Assembly: GCA_913054115.1 (NCBI GenBank)
Contig: CAJXIS010000032.1
Coordinates: 1-11,878, forward strand
Source of the DNA: an uncultured Acidimicrobiaceae bacterium
Lineage (GTDB): Bacteria; Actinomycetota; Acidimicrobiia; Acidimicrobiales; MedAcidi-G1
Direction: 5' to 3'
Length of the DNA stretch: 11,878 nucleotides
Shown: piece after piece, positions 1-6,447 of the stretch
How positions within the stretch are numbered: the first letter of the stretch is position 1
Layout of the letters: every line of letters begins with the position of its first letter
Translations under genes and position numbers: made by a program
The notes under the pieces: generated by a model
What the model saw: the letters and a program-made list of their open reading frames with translations, nothing else
The model's database searches: none
Told to the model about the DNA's origin: nothing

Positions 1-391
1 CCAGCACCAGCAGGTCGTACTGGCCCAGCACCCGGGTCGACATCCAGCCCAGCACGGCACCCAGTTCGGCACCGCTGATCCGGGTCGCAACCGGTGTCAG
101 GGGGCCGGGGGGGCGTTGCGCCATGCGCTCCAGCATCGGACGCAGCAGCCGCTGGAGGGACGCCAGGTTGGCCCGGATCCAGTCAGACCGATCGACCACC
201 CGGGCGCGTGCCGACCCGTGGAGGGGGATGAGGCCGGTGGTCTCGGTGACGAGTCGCTCGGCGAGGGCGGTGTGCCGGTCGAAGTCCTCGACCAGGTCCA
301 GGCGTTCGTGGGCACGGGCGAAGGGTGCCCGGTCGGCGATCCTGATCGCGACCCTCTCCGCCAACTCCCAGTCGATGGGCGGGGACGCCAT
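1..391 (-). CDS. DUF2342-like zinc-dependent metallopeptidase, N-terminal part (runs off left edge)
   Basis: The first 130 residues, beginning MASPPIDWELAERVAIRIAD, resemble the N-terminal region of the actinobacterial DUF2342/TIGR03624 group ('zinc-dependent metalloprotease' or 'coenzyme F420 biosynthesis-associated' proteins). Visible family-like features are the W-x6-VA start, a TGL segment, the VVDRSDWIRANLASLQRLLRPM stretch at about residues 65-86, and the later GAVLGWMSTRVLGQYDLLVL segment. In this family the zinc-binding HExxH motif lies in the C-terminal half, outside the window, so activity cannot be judged. The start is ATG at 391: an in-frame TAG lies 9 codons upstream, and GGGAG (complement of 401-405) sits 9 nt before it. 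It is 24 nt downstream of the small membrane-protein gene and probably cotranscribed with it. The true function of the family is unproven. The CDS call is firm; the family call is from memory of its pattern. Confidence 0.82.
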   Translation of the reverse strand, partial: MASPPIDWELAERVAIRIADRAPFARAHERLDLVEDFDRHTALAERLVTETTGLIPLHGSARARVVDRSDWIRANLASLQRLLRPMLERMAQRPPGPLTPVATRISGAELGAVLGWMSTRVLGQYDLLVL

Positions 392-415
392 GCGGCCCTG
401 CTCCCGGTCGGCGGA

Positions 416-550
416 CTAGCGCCGGGGGTAACGGGTGGAGGAGACCTTCTGGGCGTAGCCGGCCAGGGTGGCGATGCACAGTGCGACGCCGCCGCCCACG
501 AGGGGTACGGCCAACCAGTAGTGCCAGATCACGCCGGCGAGAACGTTCAT
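416..550 (-). CDS. Small single-span membrane protein, 44 aa, unknown function
   Basis: This encodes 44 residues, MNVLAGVIWHYWLAVPLVGG and onward. One hydrophobic segment (about residues 12-32, WLAVPLVGGGVALCIATLAGY) is followed by a basic tail, KVSSTRYPRR. That suggests one transmembrane helix with the C-terminus in the cytoplasm. I chose ATG at 550 because AGGA lies 8 nt upstream; a start at 559 would add MPA and an ATG at 601 would add 17 residues, both with weaker ribosome-binding context. The stop is 24 nt before the metallopeptidase start, so the two are likely one operon. I do not recognise a named family. It could be a small partner of the metallopeptidase, but that rests only on proximity. 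Confidence 0.6.
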   Translation of the reverse strand: MNVLAGVIWHYWLAVPLVGGGVALCIATLAGYAQKVSSTRYPRR

Positions 551-623
551 GGCGGGCATCCTAGGGGTTCGGGCGGAGGGCGCCCCACATGCCGGGGGCA
601 CCGCTCCGACGGGGCTCGAAACG

Positions 624-696
624 AGCCCGCGCGGGGAATCGAACCCCGGACCTGCTCATTACGAATGAGCCGCTCTTCCGACTGAGCTACACGGGC
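624..696 (-). tRNA. tRNA-Thr(CGT)
   Basis: The complement folds as a complete 73-nt cloverleaf. The acceptor arms are GCCCGTG and CGCGGGC, with one T-G wobble. The D-stem is GCTC/GAGC, and the anticodon stem is GCTCA/TGAGC around loop TTCGTAA. The T-arm is CGGGG-TTCGATT-CCCCG. The anticodon CGT (complement of 661-663) reads threonine codon ACG. The discriminator base is T and the 3' CCA is not encoded (CGT follows). It lies between the helicase stop and the small membrane-protein gene, on the same strand as both. Confidence 0.97.
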
Positions 697-706
697 GCAG
701 GGCGCA

Positions 707-712
707 AGCGTA
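707..712 (-). promoter_or_regulatory. Candidate -10 element for tRNA-Thr
   Basis: The complement reads TACGCT, matching the actinobacterial TANNNT -10 pattern, 10 nt before the mature tRNA 5' end. No good -35 (TTGAC-like) is seen at 16-19 nt spacing, so this is only a candidate. The region 697-752 contains nothing else that I can support. Confidence 0.28.
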
Positions 713-752
713 GCGAGGCGCCCGTGACCTCCGGTCGGGGTATCGGGCCCTC

Positions 753-3107
753 TCAGGCCCGTTCGAGCGGGGCCCAGACCAGGAGCAGACGCTTCTCGCC
801 GACCGAGGGGAAGCGCACGACGGCTTCGCTGCGGTCGCCTTCGCCGGACACCGAAACGACGATCCCCTCTCCCCAGGCGCCATGCAGGACCCGCTCTCCG
901 GCGTCGAGGCCGAGTTCGTGGGCGCCGCTGGGAACCGGAGCTCTGGGCACGCCGGCGCCGATGACGGAGCCCCCCGGCTCGTCAGCGCCGGGCGACGAGA
1001 CCACCTGGGAGCCGGTGTCCGCATCCGACCACCGGTCGGTTCGCTCGCGGCGGCCGGCACGGCTGCTCCACCCGGTGTCGCGGGGGCGCCGCTCCCTGCG
1101 GCTGTCCTCGGACTCGACGATGAGGCCGTCAGGGATCTCGTCGAGGAAGCGGCTGGGCGGGTTGTACTGGGTGGAGCCGAACAGCATCCGGGACCAGGCG
1201 TGGCTGAGGTGGAGCCGCTCGCGGGCCCTGGTGATGCCCACGTAGGCGAGGCGCCGCTCCTCCTCCAGCTGCTTCGGGTCGCCGAGGGCACGCAGGTGGG
1301 GGAACACGCCCTCCTCGACACCGGCGATGAACACCACCGGGAACTCGAGGCCCTTGGCGGCATGCAGGGTCATGAGGAGCACCTGGCCCTGGTCTTCGCC
1401 GGTGCCGTCCCCGGCGGCGGCTCCCTCCACGGCAACTCCCTCCACGGCAGTGCCGGACGCGTCGGGCAGCTGGTCGGTGTCGGCCACCAGGCCCACCTGC
1501 TCGAGGTACTCGTCGACCGAGTCGAACTCGGAGGCGACCCCGACCAGCTCGGCCAGGTTCTCGATCCGGCCCTCTGCCTCGATGGTGTGCTCGGCCCGCA
1601 TTTCGGCGAGGTAGCCGGAGGCGTCGAGCGCCGCCTCGAGCACGGTGGCCGGACCGTCGTCGACCCGATCGACGAGCGTGTCGAGCAGTTCCAGGAACGA
1701 CCGGATGCCGCTGACGGCACGGCCCGACACGCCGGCCTCTTCGGCGTGGCCCAGCGCCTCGACGAAGCCGATGCCGGCATGGCGCGCCCAGGCGACGACC
1801 TTGGCGACCGAGGTGTCGCCGACGCCTCGCTTCGGCACGTTCAGGACCCGGCGGGCGGCGACCTCGTCGGCAGGGTTGGCAGCGAGGCGCAGGTAGGCGA
1901 GGGCGTCGCGGATCTCCCGACGGTCGTAGAAGCGGGTGCCGCCGATCACCTTGTAGGGCACGCCGAACCGGATGAGCTGTTCCTCGATGGCCCGGCTCTG
2001 GGCGTTGGTGCGGTAGAAGACCGCCATGTCGGGCCACCGGTACCGACCGCCGTCGTGGAAGCCGGCGATGCGGCGGGTGATCCAGCGGGCCTCGTCGTTC
2101 TCGTCGTCGGCCCGGTAGCGGACGATGCGCTCTCCGCGGCCGGCGTCGGTCCAGAGTTCCTTGGGCGTCCGGCTCTCGTTCCTCGTGATGACGGCGTTGG
2201 CGGCATCGAGGATGATCTGCGTGGAGCGGTAGTTCTGGTCGAGCACGACGACGGTGGCGTCGGGGAACGCCTGCTCGAACTCGAGGATGTTGCGGATGTC
2301 GGCGCCACGGAACTGGTAGATCGACTGGTCGCTGTCGCCGACCACGCAGACGTTGCGGTGCTCTGCGCCGAGCAGCAGCACGAGTTCGTTCTGGACCGAG
2401 TTGGTGTCCTGGTACTCGTCGACGAGCACGTGCTCGAACCGGCGCCGATGGTCGGCCAGCACTTCGGGGTGTTCGCGCAGCAGGCGCACCGCGTTGCCGA
2501 GCAGGTCGTCGAAGTCCATGGCCCCCGCCTGCTGCAGGCGCCCCTGGTAGCGGGTGAAGACCTCGGCCACCCGGGCCTCAACCGGGCCGGTGGCCCGGTC
2601 GGCGTACTGCGTGGCGGTGAGCCCGTCGTTCTTGGCCGACGAGACGGCCGCCTGGATGCCCCGGGCCGGGAACCGCTTGACGTCGAGCCCGAGGTCGCGC
2701 AGCACGTGTCCGACGAGGCGCACGCTGTCCGCCTGGTCGTAGATGCTGAACCGGGACGGGTAGCCGATGCGTTCGGCGTCGCGGCGCAGGATCCGGACGC
2801 AGGCCGAGTGGAAGGTCGACACCCACATGCGGTGGGCGACGGGACCCACCAGTTCGGCGACCCGTTCCTTCATCTCGCCGGCGGCCTTGTTGGTGAAGGT
2901 GATGGCGAGGATGGCGAACGGCGACACCCCCCGCTCGGCGATCAGGTGGGCGATGCGGCGGGTGAGCACGCGGGTCTTGCCCGAACCGGCGCCGGCAACG
3001 ATCAGCAGCGGCCCCGAGGGGTGCGTGACGGCGTCGAGTTGTGCGGGGTTGAGGCCCTCGTCGATCCGTGGAAGGTCGATCTGTGGTGGGTCTATCTCTG
3101 GCGCCAT
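753..3107 (-). CDS. pcrA: UvrD/PcrA-type superfamily 1A DNA helicase
   Basis: This 784-residue ATP-dependent 3'-5' DNA helicase belongs to the UvrD/PcrA/Rep group, which acts in nucleotide excision and mismatch repair and in clearing replication obstacles. All SF1A motifs are present: Q motif LNPAQLDAV (19-27), Walker A GAGSGKT with K44, motif Ia ITFTNKAAGEM (69-79), motif II VDEYQDTN (229-236), motif III GDSDQSIYQFRGA (257-269), NYRST (292-296), motif V MTLHAAKGLEFPVVF (579-593) and motif VI RRLAYVGITRARERL (618-632). A charged low-complexity linker (about 660-735) leads to a C-terminal Tudor-like fold (GERVLHGAWGEGIVVSV, about 738-754), which in PcrA contacts RNA polymerase. Length is normal for PcrA. 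The start is ATG at 3107, with AGGG 9 nt upstream; longer in-frame starts would cross into the divergent oxidoreductase gene. Acidic filler with a small repeat lies at residues 545-575. UvrD and PcrA names are interchangeable in actinomycetes; the function is secure. Confidence 0.96.
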   Translation of the reverse strand: MAPEIDPPQIDLPRIDEGLNPAQLDAVTHPSGPLLIVAGAGSGKTRVLTRRIAHLIAERGVSPFAILAITFTNKAAGEMKERVAELVGPVAHRMWVSTFHSACVRILRRDAERIGYPSRFSIYDQADSVRLVGHVLRDLGLDVKRFPARGIQAAVSSAKNDGLTATQYADRATGPVEARVAEVFTRYQGRLQQAGAMDFDDLLGNAVRLLREHPEVLADHRRRFEHVLVDEYQDTNSVQNELVLLLGAEHRNVCVVGDSDQSIYQFRGADIRNILEFEQAFPDATVVVLDQNYRSTQIILDAANAVITRNESRTPKELWTDAGRGERIVRYRADDENDEARWITRRIAGFHDGGRYRWPDMAVFYRTNAQSRAIEEQLIRFGVPYKVIGGTRFYDRREIRDALAYLRLAANPADEVAARRVLNVPKRGVGDTSVAKVVAWARHAGIGFVEALGHAEEAGVSGRAVSGIRSFLELLDTLVDRVDDGPATVLEAALDASGYLAEMRAEHTIEAEGRIENLAELVGVASEFDSVDEYLEQVGLVADTDQLPDASGTAVEGVAVEGAAAGDGTGEDQGQVLLMTLHAAKGLEFPVVFIAGVEEGVFPHLRALGDPKQLEEERRLAYVGITRARERLHLSHAWSRMLFGSTQYNPPSRFLDEIPDGLIVESEDSRRERRPRDTGWSSRAGRRERTDRWSDADTGSQVVSSPGADEPGGSVIGAGVPRAPVPSGAHELGLDAGERVLHGAWGEGIVVSVSGEGDRSEAVVRFPSVGEKRLLLVWAPLERA
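1421..1449 (-). repeat. Two-copy 15-bp tandem repeat inside the helicase linker
   Basis: The 14-mer CTCCCTCCACGGCA occurs at 1421-1434 and again at 1436-1449, a 15-bp period. It encodes the repeated VEGVA-VEGAA within an alanine/glycine/glutamate linker just before helicase motif V, at about residues 555-563. It is in frame, so copy number could change without breaking the protein. Confidence 0.8.
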
Positions 3108-3115
3108 CGGCGGGC

Positions 3116-3121
3116 ACCCTA
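3116..3121 (-). promoter_or_regulatory. Candidate -10 element (or SD-like site) of the helicase gene
   Basis: The complement reads TAGGGT followed by 8 nt and then the ATG at 3107. TANNNT at this distance fits a leaderless transcript starting at or next to the ATG. The AGGG inside it could instead act as a Shine-Dalgarno sequence with 9-nt spacing. No clear -35 is seen. Confidence 0.4.
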
Positions 3122-3131
3122 CCGGCGGCCT

Positions 3132-3160
3132 GTGACCGGGATCGGGGGCTTGACTAGGGT
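3132..3160 (+). promoter_or_regulatory. Candidate promoter for the F420-type oxidoreductase gene
   Basis: GTGACC at 3132-3137 (TTGACA-like) and TAGGGT at 3155-3160 (TANNNT) are separated by 17 bp, the optimal sigma-70-type spacing. Eight nt separate the -10 from the ATG at 3169, so transcription would begin at about the start codon and give a leaderless mRNA. As an alternative, AGGG at 3156-3159 may be a Shine-Dalgarno site. The site lies in the 61-bp divergent region shared with the helicase gene. Confidence 0.5.
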
Positions 3161-3168
3161 TCGCTGCC

Positions 3169-4101
3169 ATGCCACATGCCTTCCGCTTCTCCGTCTCCGC
3201 CGCCGCTCCCCGGCCAGCCGCCGAGTGGCGCGAGTTGGGCCGCCGCGCCGAGGACCTCGGGTTCTCGACGCTGTCGATGCCCGACCACCTCGACGCCGAG
3301 ATGGCGCCGCTCATCGCCCTGGCGGTCACGGCCGAGGCCACCCGCAACCTGCGCCTCGCCACGCTCGTGCTCGGCAACGACTACCGCAACCCGGCGTTCC
3401 TGCACAAGCAGGCGGCAACCCTCGACCTGCTCTCCGACGGCCGCCTCGAGTTGGGGATCGGCGCCGGCTGGCAGTCGTCCGACTACGAGAGGTCCGGCAT
3501 CGACATGGACCGGCCGGGCCTGCGGATCGAACGCCTGGCCGAGGCCATCACGGTGCTCAAGGGCCTGTTCGCCGAGGGTCCGTTCGACTTCGCCGGCGAC
3601 CACTACACGATCAAAGGCCTCGACGGGCAGCCCGAGTGCGTCCAGAAGCCGCACCCCCCGTTCATCATCGCCGGTGGTGGCCGCCGTGTGCTGTCGCTCG
3701 CCGCCCGCGAGGCGGACATCGTCGGCCTCAACGCCAACTTGTACGCCGGGGTCATCGACCAGCGGGTCGGGCCCAGCGCCACCCCGGCGGCGACCGACGA
3801 GAAGCTGGGCTGGATCCGCGAGGCGGCCGGCGACCGCTTCGACGACCTCGAGCTCCAGACCCGGGTGCACATCGCCACCATCACCGACGACCCGGGTTCG
3901 TTCGCCGAGCTCATGGCGCCTGCGCTCGGCATCTCGCCCGACGATGCCCTGGCGTCACCGCACGTCCTGGCGGGCTCGGTCGGGCAGTGTGTCGAGACCC
4001 TGTTGATGTGGCGGGAGCGCTGGGGGCTGTCCTACATCGCCATCAGCGAGGACGCCATGGTCGAGTTCGCACCGGTCGTGGAGGCCCTGGGCGGCGTCTG
4101 A
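3169..4101 (+). CDS. Luciferase-like, probably F420-dependent, oxidoreductase (TIGR03621/MSMEG_2516-like)
   Basis: This 310-residue TIM-barrel protein belongs to the bacterial luciferase-like (LLM) superfamily and is probably cytoplasmic and F420-dependent. Recognisable family segments are the N-terminal strand AFRFSVSA, PDHLDAEMAPLIALA at 38-52, RLATLVLGNDYRNPAFLHKQ at 62-81, LLSDGRLELGIGAGW at 87-101, and KPHPPFIIAGGGRRVLSLAAREADIVGLN at 160-188. The general pattern matches the MSMEG_2516 subgroup (TIGR03621). The substrate is unknown. F420 rather than FMN use is inferred from the subgroup and the actinobacterial setting; sequence reading alone cannot prove it. It is the only plus-strand gene here, divergent from the helicase and convergent with the tandem barrel protein, whose stop lies 25 bp beyond its own. 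It is therefore most likely monocistronic. Confidence 0.92.
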   Translation: MPHAFRFSVSAAAPRPAAEWRELGRRAEDLGFSTLSMPDHLDAEMAPLIALAVTAEATRNLRLATLVLGNDYRNPAFLHKQAATLDLLSDGRLELGIGAGWQSSDYERSGIDMDRPGLRIERLAEAITVLKGLFAEGPFDFAGDHYTIKGLDGQPECVQKPHPPFIIAGGGRRVLSLAAREADIVGLNANLYAGVIDQRVGPSATPAATDEKLGWIREAAGDRFDDLELQTRVHIATITDDPGSFAELMAPALGISPDDALASPHVLAGSVGQCVETLLMWRERWGLSYIAISEDAMVEFAPVVEALGGV

Positions 4102-4126
4102 CCCGCTGACCCTCCGGCGCGAGCTG

Positions 4127-4933
4127 CTACCAGAGCCGGTCGGTATAGGTGTCGGTCCCGACGATCGTCCGGAAGAACGGGGCAGCCGACGTGACCCGAC
4201 CGAGGCCTGAAGCCTCGACTCGCTCCGCATAGTCGACGAACCGGTCCCAGCAGGCCCGCGGGTCGTCCTCCAGGAAGAACAGCTGCAGGATCGACCGGTC
4301 GTCGAGCGGGGGCGAGCCGAGGTCCATCGGGGCGTTGCTGGTCATGTCGTCGCGGGGCACGGCGGTCCAGGCCGAGCACGAGGCGACCGGTCCATGCTCG
4401 AACAGCGGGGGCAGGCCGTCGGCGGCCAGCCAGGCGTCGAGGTCGTCCTGGTCGACCCCTGCGGCCCGCTCGACGGCGACCGAGGCGATCCCGGCGTAGT
4501 GGTGGTCCAGCGCGACCTCCATGGGGACCGGGTCGTCGTCGCGGTAGTGGTCGCCGTGGTGCAGGTACAGCACGGTGTGGGCGTGGGTGCGCTCGTTGAA
4601 GCCCCGGCCTGCCTTGTAGAGCTTCACGACCTGGTCGGCGCCCCAGGCGAAATGGTCGTCGTGGTGGCCGGCCTCGACCCAGTAGATCGCCACGTAGGAG
4701 CCGCGGTCGACCGGATCGTTGACGGCATTGCCCTCGACCGGGAACCGCAGGTCCTTCAACTCGCGTGTTGCGACCCAGCGGCTCCCGGCGAAGCACCAGG
4801 GACCGGTCATGCAGCCGCCGTAGAAGTGGTCCCGCTCGTACCAGCGGTTGTAGGCGACCTCGTGCCCCTCGTGGGGATCGACGAGCGTGTACAGCATGCT
4901 GCCGACCTTGATCGGATAATCGGGCGGGGCCAT
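4127..4933 (-). CDS. Tandem EthD-like dimeric alpha-beta barrel protein, unknown function
   Basis: This 268-residue soluble protein begins MAPPDYPIKVGSMLYTLVDP. The N-terminal half (about 8-65) has the beta-strand plus YNRWYERDHFYGG pattern seen in EthD/NIPSNAP-type ferredoxin-like folds, where a W-x-x-x-H segment lines the active cleft. The C-terminal part (about 214-268) begins with another strand, ILQLFFLEDDPRACWDRFVDY, followed by helix and strand, so the chain may hold two ferredoxin-like units. His and acidic residues are dense at 117-145 (HAHTVLYLHHGDHYRDDD, then DHH at 143-145). I know of no assigned function; a role in degradation of an aromatic or terpenoid compound would be speculation. 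The start is ATG at 4933, with GAGGAG 5 nt upstream (complement of 4939-4944). An 81-bp gap separates it from the upstream thioesterase gene, so it may have its own promoter, though none is clear. Confidence 0.82.
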   Translation of the reverse strand: MAPPDYPIKVGSMLYTLVDPHEGHEVAYNRWYERDHFYGGCMTGPWCFAGSRWVATRELKDLRFPVEGNAVNDPVDRGSYVAIYWVEAGHHDDHFAWGADQVVKLYKAGRGFNERTHAHTVLYLHHGDHYRDDDPVPMEVALDHHYAGIASVAVERAAGVDQDDLDAWLAADGLPPLFEHGPVASCSAWTAVPRDDMTSNAPMDLGSPPLDDRSILQLFFLEDDPRACWDRFVDYAERVEASGLGRVTSAAPFFRTIVGTDTYTDRLW

Positions 4934-4938
4934 GGGCG

Positions 4939-4944
4939 CTCCTC
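4939..4944 (-). promoter_or_regulatory. Ribosome-binding site GAGGAG fixing the start of the tandem barrel gene
   Basis: The complement reads GAGGAG, 5 nt before ATG 4933. It is the clearest Shine-Dalgarno sequence in the window, and it rules out the longer in-frame start at 5008, which would run close to the thioesterase stop. Confidence 0.65.
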
Positions 4945-5014
4945 GTGGGCTCTTCTGTCGGCGAATCGTGCGCGTACCAGCCTGTGCCCCGGTGCGGCGC
5001 CGGCGCAAACCGCC

Positions 5015-5842
5015 TCAGCGGCGGTCGATCAGGCCTCGGCGCCGGTCGATCAGGATCGTGGCCGTTCCCCGGCCGATCCGGCCGTCGAGGTCGTAGAGCA
5101 CCGCCTCGGACAGGCCGATGCCGTCACCGACGTTCTTGTGGAGGCCCCGCAGGCCGATCCACTCCCCGACCGGGTCGCGGAACGTGTGGAGGTCGAGATC
5201 GACGTTGACCGTGAGCCACTCACCGGGATCGAGGTGGCCGGCGACCATGCTGAGCATGTCGCTGACCGCCACCATGCGCACGTACGGAGAGGTCGGGAGC
5301 CCGGCGACCAACGGGCGGTGCATCCGCAGCCAGAGCAGGCCGGGTGCACCGGTGCGGAACCCTCCACCGGGTCGGCGCAACTCGACGCCCTGGAGAAATC
5401 GCGGAACGCCGGTGCCGGGCATGGTCAGGATCGCCGGCTCGTCAGGTAGCGGCGGTGGTTCGTCCTCTTCGTGGCGCATACGTTCCGGGTCGAATGGGGT
5501 CGCCGTATCGCTGACGCGCAGACGCACCGTCATCGACCGGGCCACCTCACGGTCGCCGTCGAACAGCGATGCACGGACGACCTGGAGTCGGCGCCCGTCC
5601 CGCACGACCTCGGTCTCGCCCCGCAGCGGGTGCATCGGCGCGCCGCGCATGAGCTCGACCGTGTGTCGGCAGATCCGCATCGGCACGGTCGTGGGGACCG
5701 TCTCGACGAGGTGGGCGAGGATGCCGGCGACCGGTCCGCCGTGCTGTTCTTCCGGGTTCCACGGCCCGCCGGCCAGCGGCCCCGGAACCACCAGGTCACC
5801 GTCGATCTGGAAGAAGGAGTCCTCGGATCCGGTGTTCTCCAT
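5015..5842 (-). CDS. TesB-like double-hotdog acyl-CoA thioesterase family protein
   Basis: This 275-residue protein would hydrolyse acyl-CoA to free acid and CoA, or bind acyl-CoA. The N-terminal hotdog contains WNPEEQHGGPVAGILAHLVE at 28-47, the HGG-type helix start typical of the 4HBT_3/TesB N-domain. The second hotdog has SPYVRMVAVSDMLSMV (185-200, with D195 at the usual acidic active-site position) and ends with WLTVNVDLDLHTFRDPVGEW and GIGLSEAVLYDLDGRIGRG, the typical TesB C-domain pattern. The substrate chain is not predictable. The ATG at 5842 follows the TAG of the preceding gene by 10 bp, indicating cotranscription; the ribosome-binding site is weak. The last 11 residues (IDRRRGLIDRR) arise from a 21-bp duplication and look like a recent extension. 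A non-catalytic hotdog protein remains possible. Confidence 0.87.
   Translation of the reverse strand: MENTGSEDSFFQIDGDLVVPGPLAGGPWNPEEQHGGPVAGILAHLVETVPTTVPMRICRHTVELMRGAPMHPLRGETEVVRDGRRLQVVRASLFDGDREVARSMTVRLRVSDTATPFDPERMRHEEDEPPPLPDEPAILTMPGTGVPRFLQGVELRRPGGGFRTGAPGLLWLRMHRPLVAGLPTSPYVRMVAVSDMLSMVAGHLDPGEWLTVNVDLDLHTFRDPVGEWIGLRGLHKNVGDGIGLSEAVLYDLDGRIGRGTATILIDRRRGLIDRR
5022..5054 (-). repeat. 21-bp-period duplication at the 3' end of the thioesterase gene
   Basis: CGGTCGATCAGG occurs at 5022-5033 and 5043-5054, exactly 21 bp (seven codons) apart, with partial similarity on the left flank. It encodes the duplicated IDRR of the tail IDRRRGLIDRR just before the stop codon. Confidence 0.75.
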
Positions 5843-5852
5843 CCGGGACTTG

Positions 5853-6443
5853 CTAGGCGCTGCGCCCGAGCAGTGCCAACAGGCGCACCCCGGCCGGGGC
5901 GTCGTCGGGTGGAAGCACCGGTTCGGCGAAGTAGCCCCGCTGTGCCGATCCGTCCTGCATGGCGCCGGCGAACGGCAGCCAGGAGTCGAGGCACCGCTCG
6001 GCGAGGGCTTCGGGCAACTCGATGTCGATGCCGCAGGCCCTGGCGAGGTCCCACCCGTGGACCAGGTTCTCGGTGATACGGAATCCCACGATCACGGTGC
6101 CGGACAGTTCGCCGACGTGGTGGGCGTGGGTGTCGTCGAGCACGCCGTCCACGGTGGACGCCTCGAGGGCGGCGAGGGCTGTGCCTCGCCACGTCGCCAT
6201 CGGGCTGGGGCCGAGGACCGAGGTGTCGACCTCGGCGACCGACGCTCCCCCTCCACCCTGGAACAGGCCGGCGACCATGGACTCGCCGACGATCAGGTGG
6301 GCGACCAGCGAGCGCACGTCCCAGTCACCACAGGGCGTGGGGTTGGCCCAGTCGTCGTCGCCGACTGCGGTGAGGGCCTCGCCGAACAGGGCGGCCGCCT
6401 GCCGGTAGTCACCGAGCAGGTCACCGTCGGCGTCTACCTGCAT
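5853..6443 (-). CDS. TIGR03086-type DinB-like metal-binding protein (mycothiol-dependent isomerase fold)
   Basis: This 196-residue protein carries the family signature DDDWANPTPCGDWDVRSLVAHLI at 29-51, then FRITENLVHGWDLARACG at 121-138. In mycothiol-dependent maleylpyruvate isomerase of Corynebacterium the zinc ligands are one His in the first helix and an E-x3-H pair later. The equivalents here are H49, E125 and H129, so metal binding is probably intact. Proteins of this group act in thiol-dependent isomerisation or transfer in actinomycetes, but the substrate here is unknown, and no partner gene for aromatic degradation is nearby. The ATG at 6443 lies 4 bp after the guaA stop, so it is very likely translated from the guaA mRNA, and the thioesterase follows 10 bp later. 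Confidence is high for the fold and low for any specific reaction. Confidence 0.88.
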   Translation of the reverse strand: MQVDADGDLLGDYRQAAALFGEALTAVGDDDWANPTPCGDWDVRSLVAHLIVGESMVAGLFQGGGGASVAEVDTSVLGPSPMATWRGTALAALEASTVDGVLDDTHAHHVGELSGTVIVGFRITENLVHGWDLARACGIDIELPEALAERCLDSWLPFAGAMQDGSAQRGYFAEPVLPPDDAPAGVRLLALLGRSA

Positions 6444-6447
6444 GCGC

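Noticed and set aside
744..761. CGGGCC/GGCCCG 6-bp hairpin overlapping the helicase stop codon as a terminator
   Set aside because: The stem is short, includes the stop codon and has no following T run; hairpins of this strength occur by chance in such GC-rich DNA.
3108..3377. N-terminal extension of the helicase to ATG 3170 or 3377
   Set aside because: The extra residues are low-complexity and would run into the divergent oxidoreductase gene; the conserved Q motif begins soon after ATG 3107.
882..4109. A 1075-codon plus-strand open frame opposite the helicase and over the oxidoreductase gene
   Set aside because: It is antisense to a helicase with every SF1A motif and out of frame with the oxidoreductase. 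Its translation is low-complexity (Gly/Val/Asp then Arg/Pro-rich) and matches no domain; long antisense frames are usual at this GC content.
4997..5006. Palindrome GCGCCGGCGC in the 81-bp gap before the tandem barrel gene as an operator
   Set aside because: Ten-bp GC palindromes are frequent at this base composition, and nothing links it to a promoter element; I see no clear promoter in this gap.
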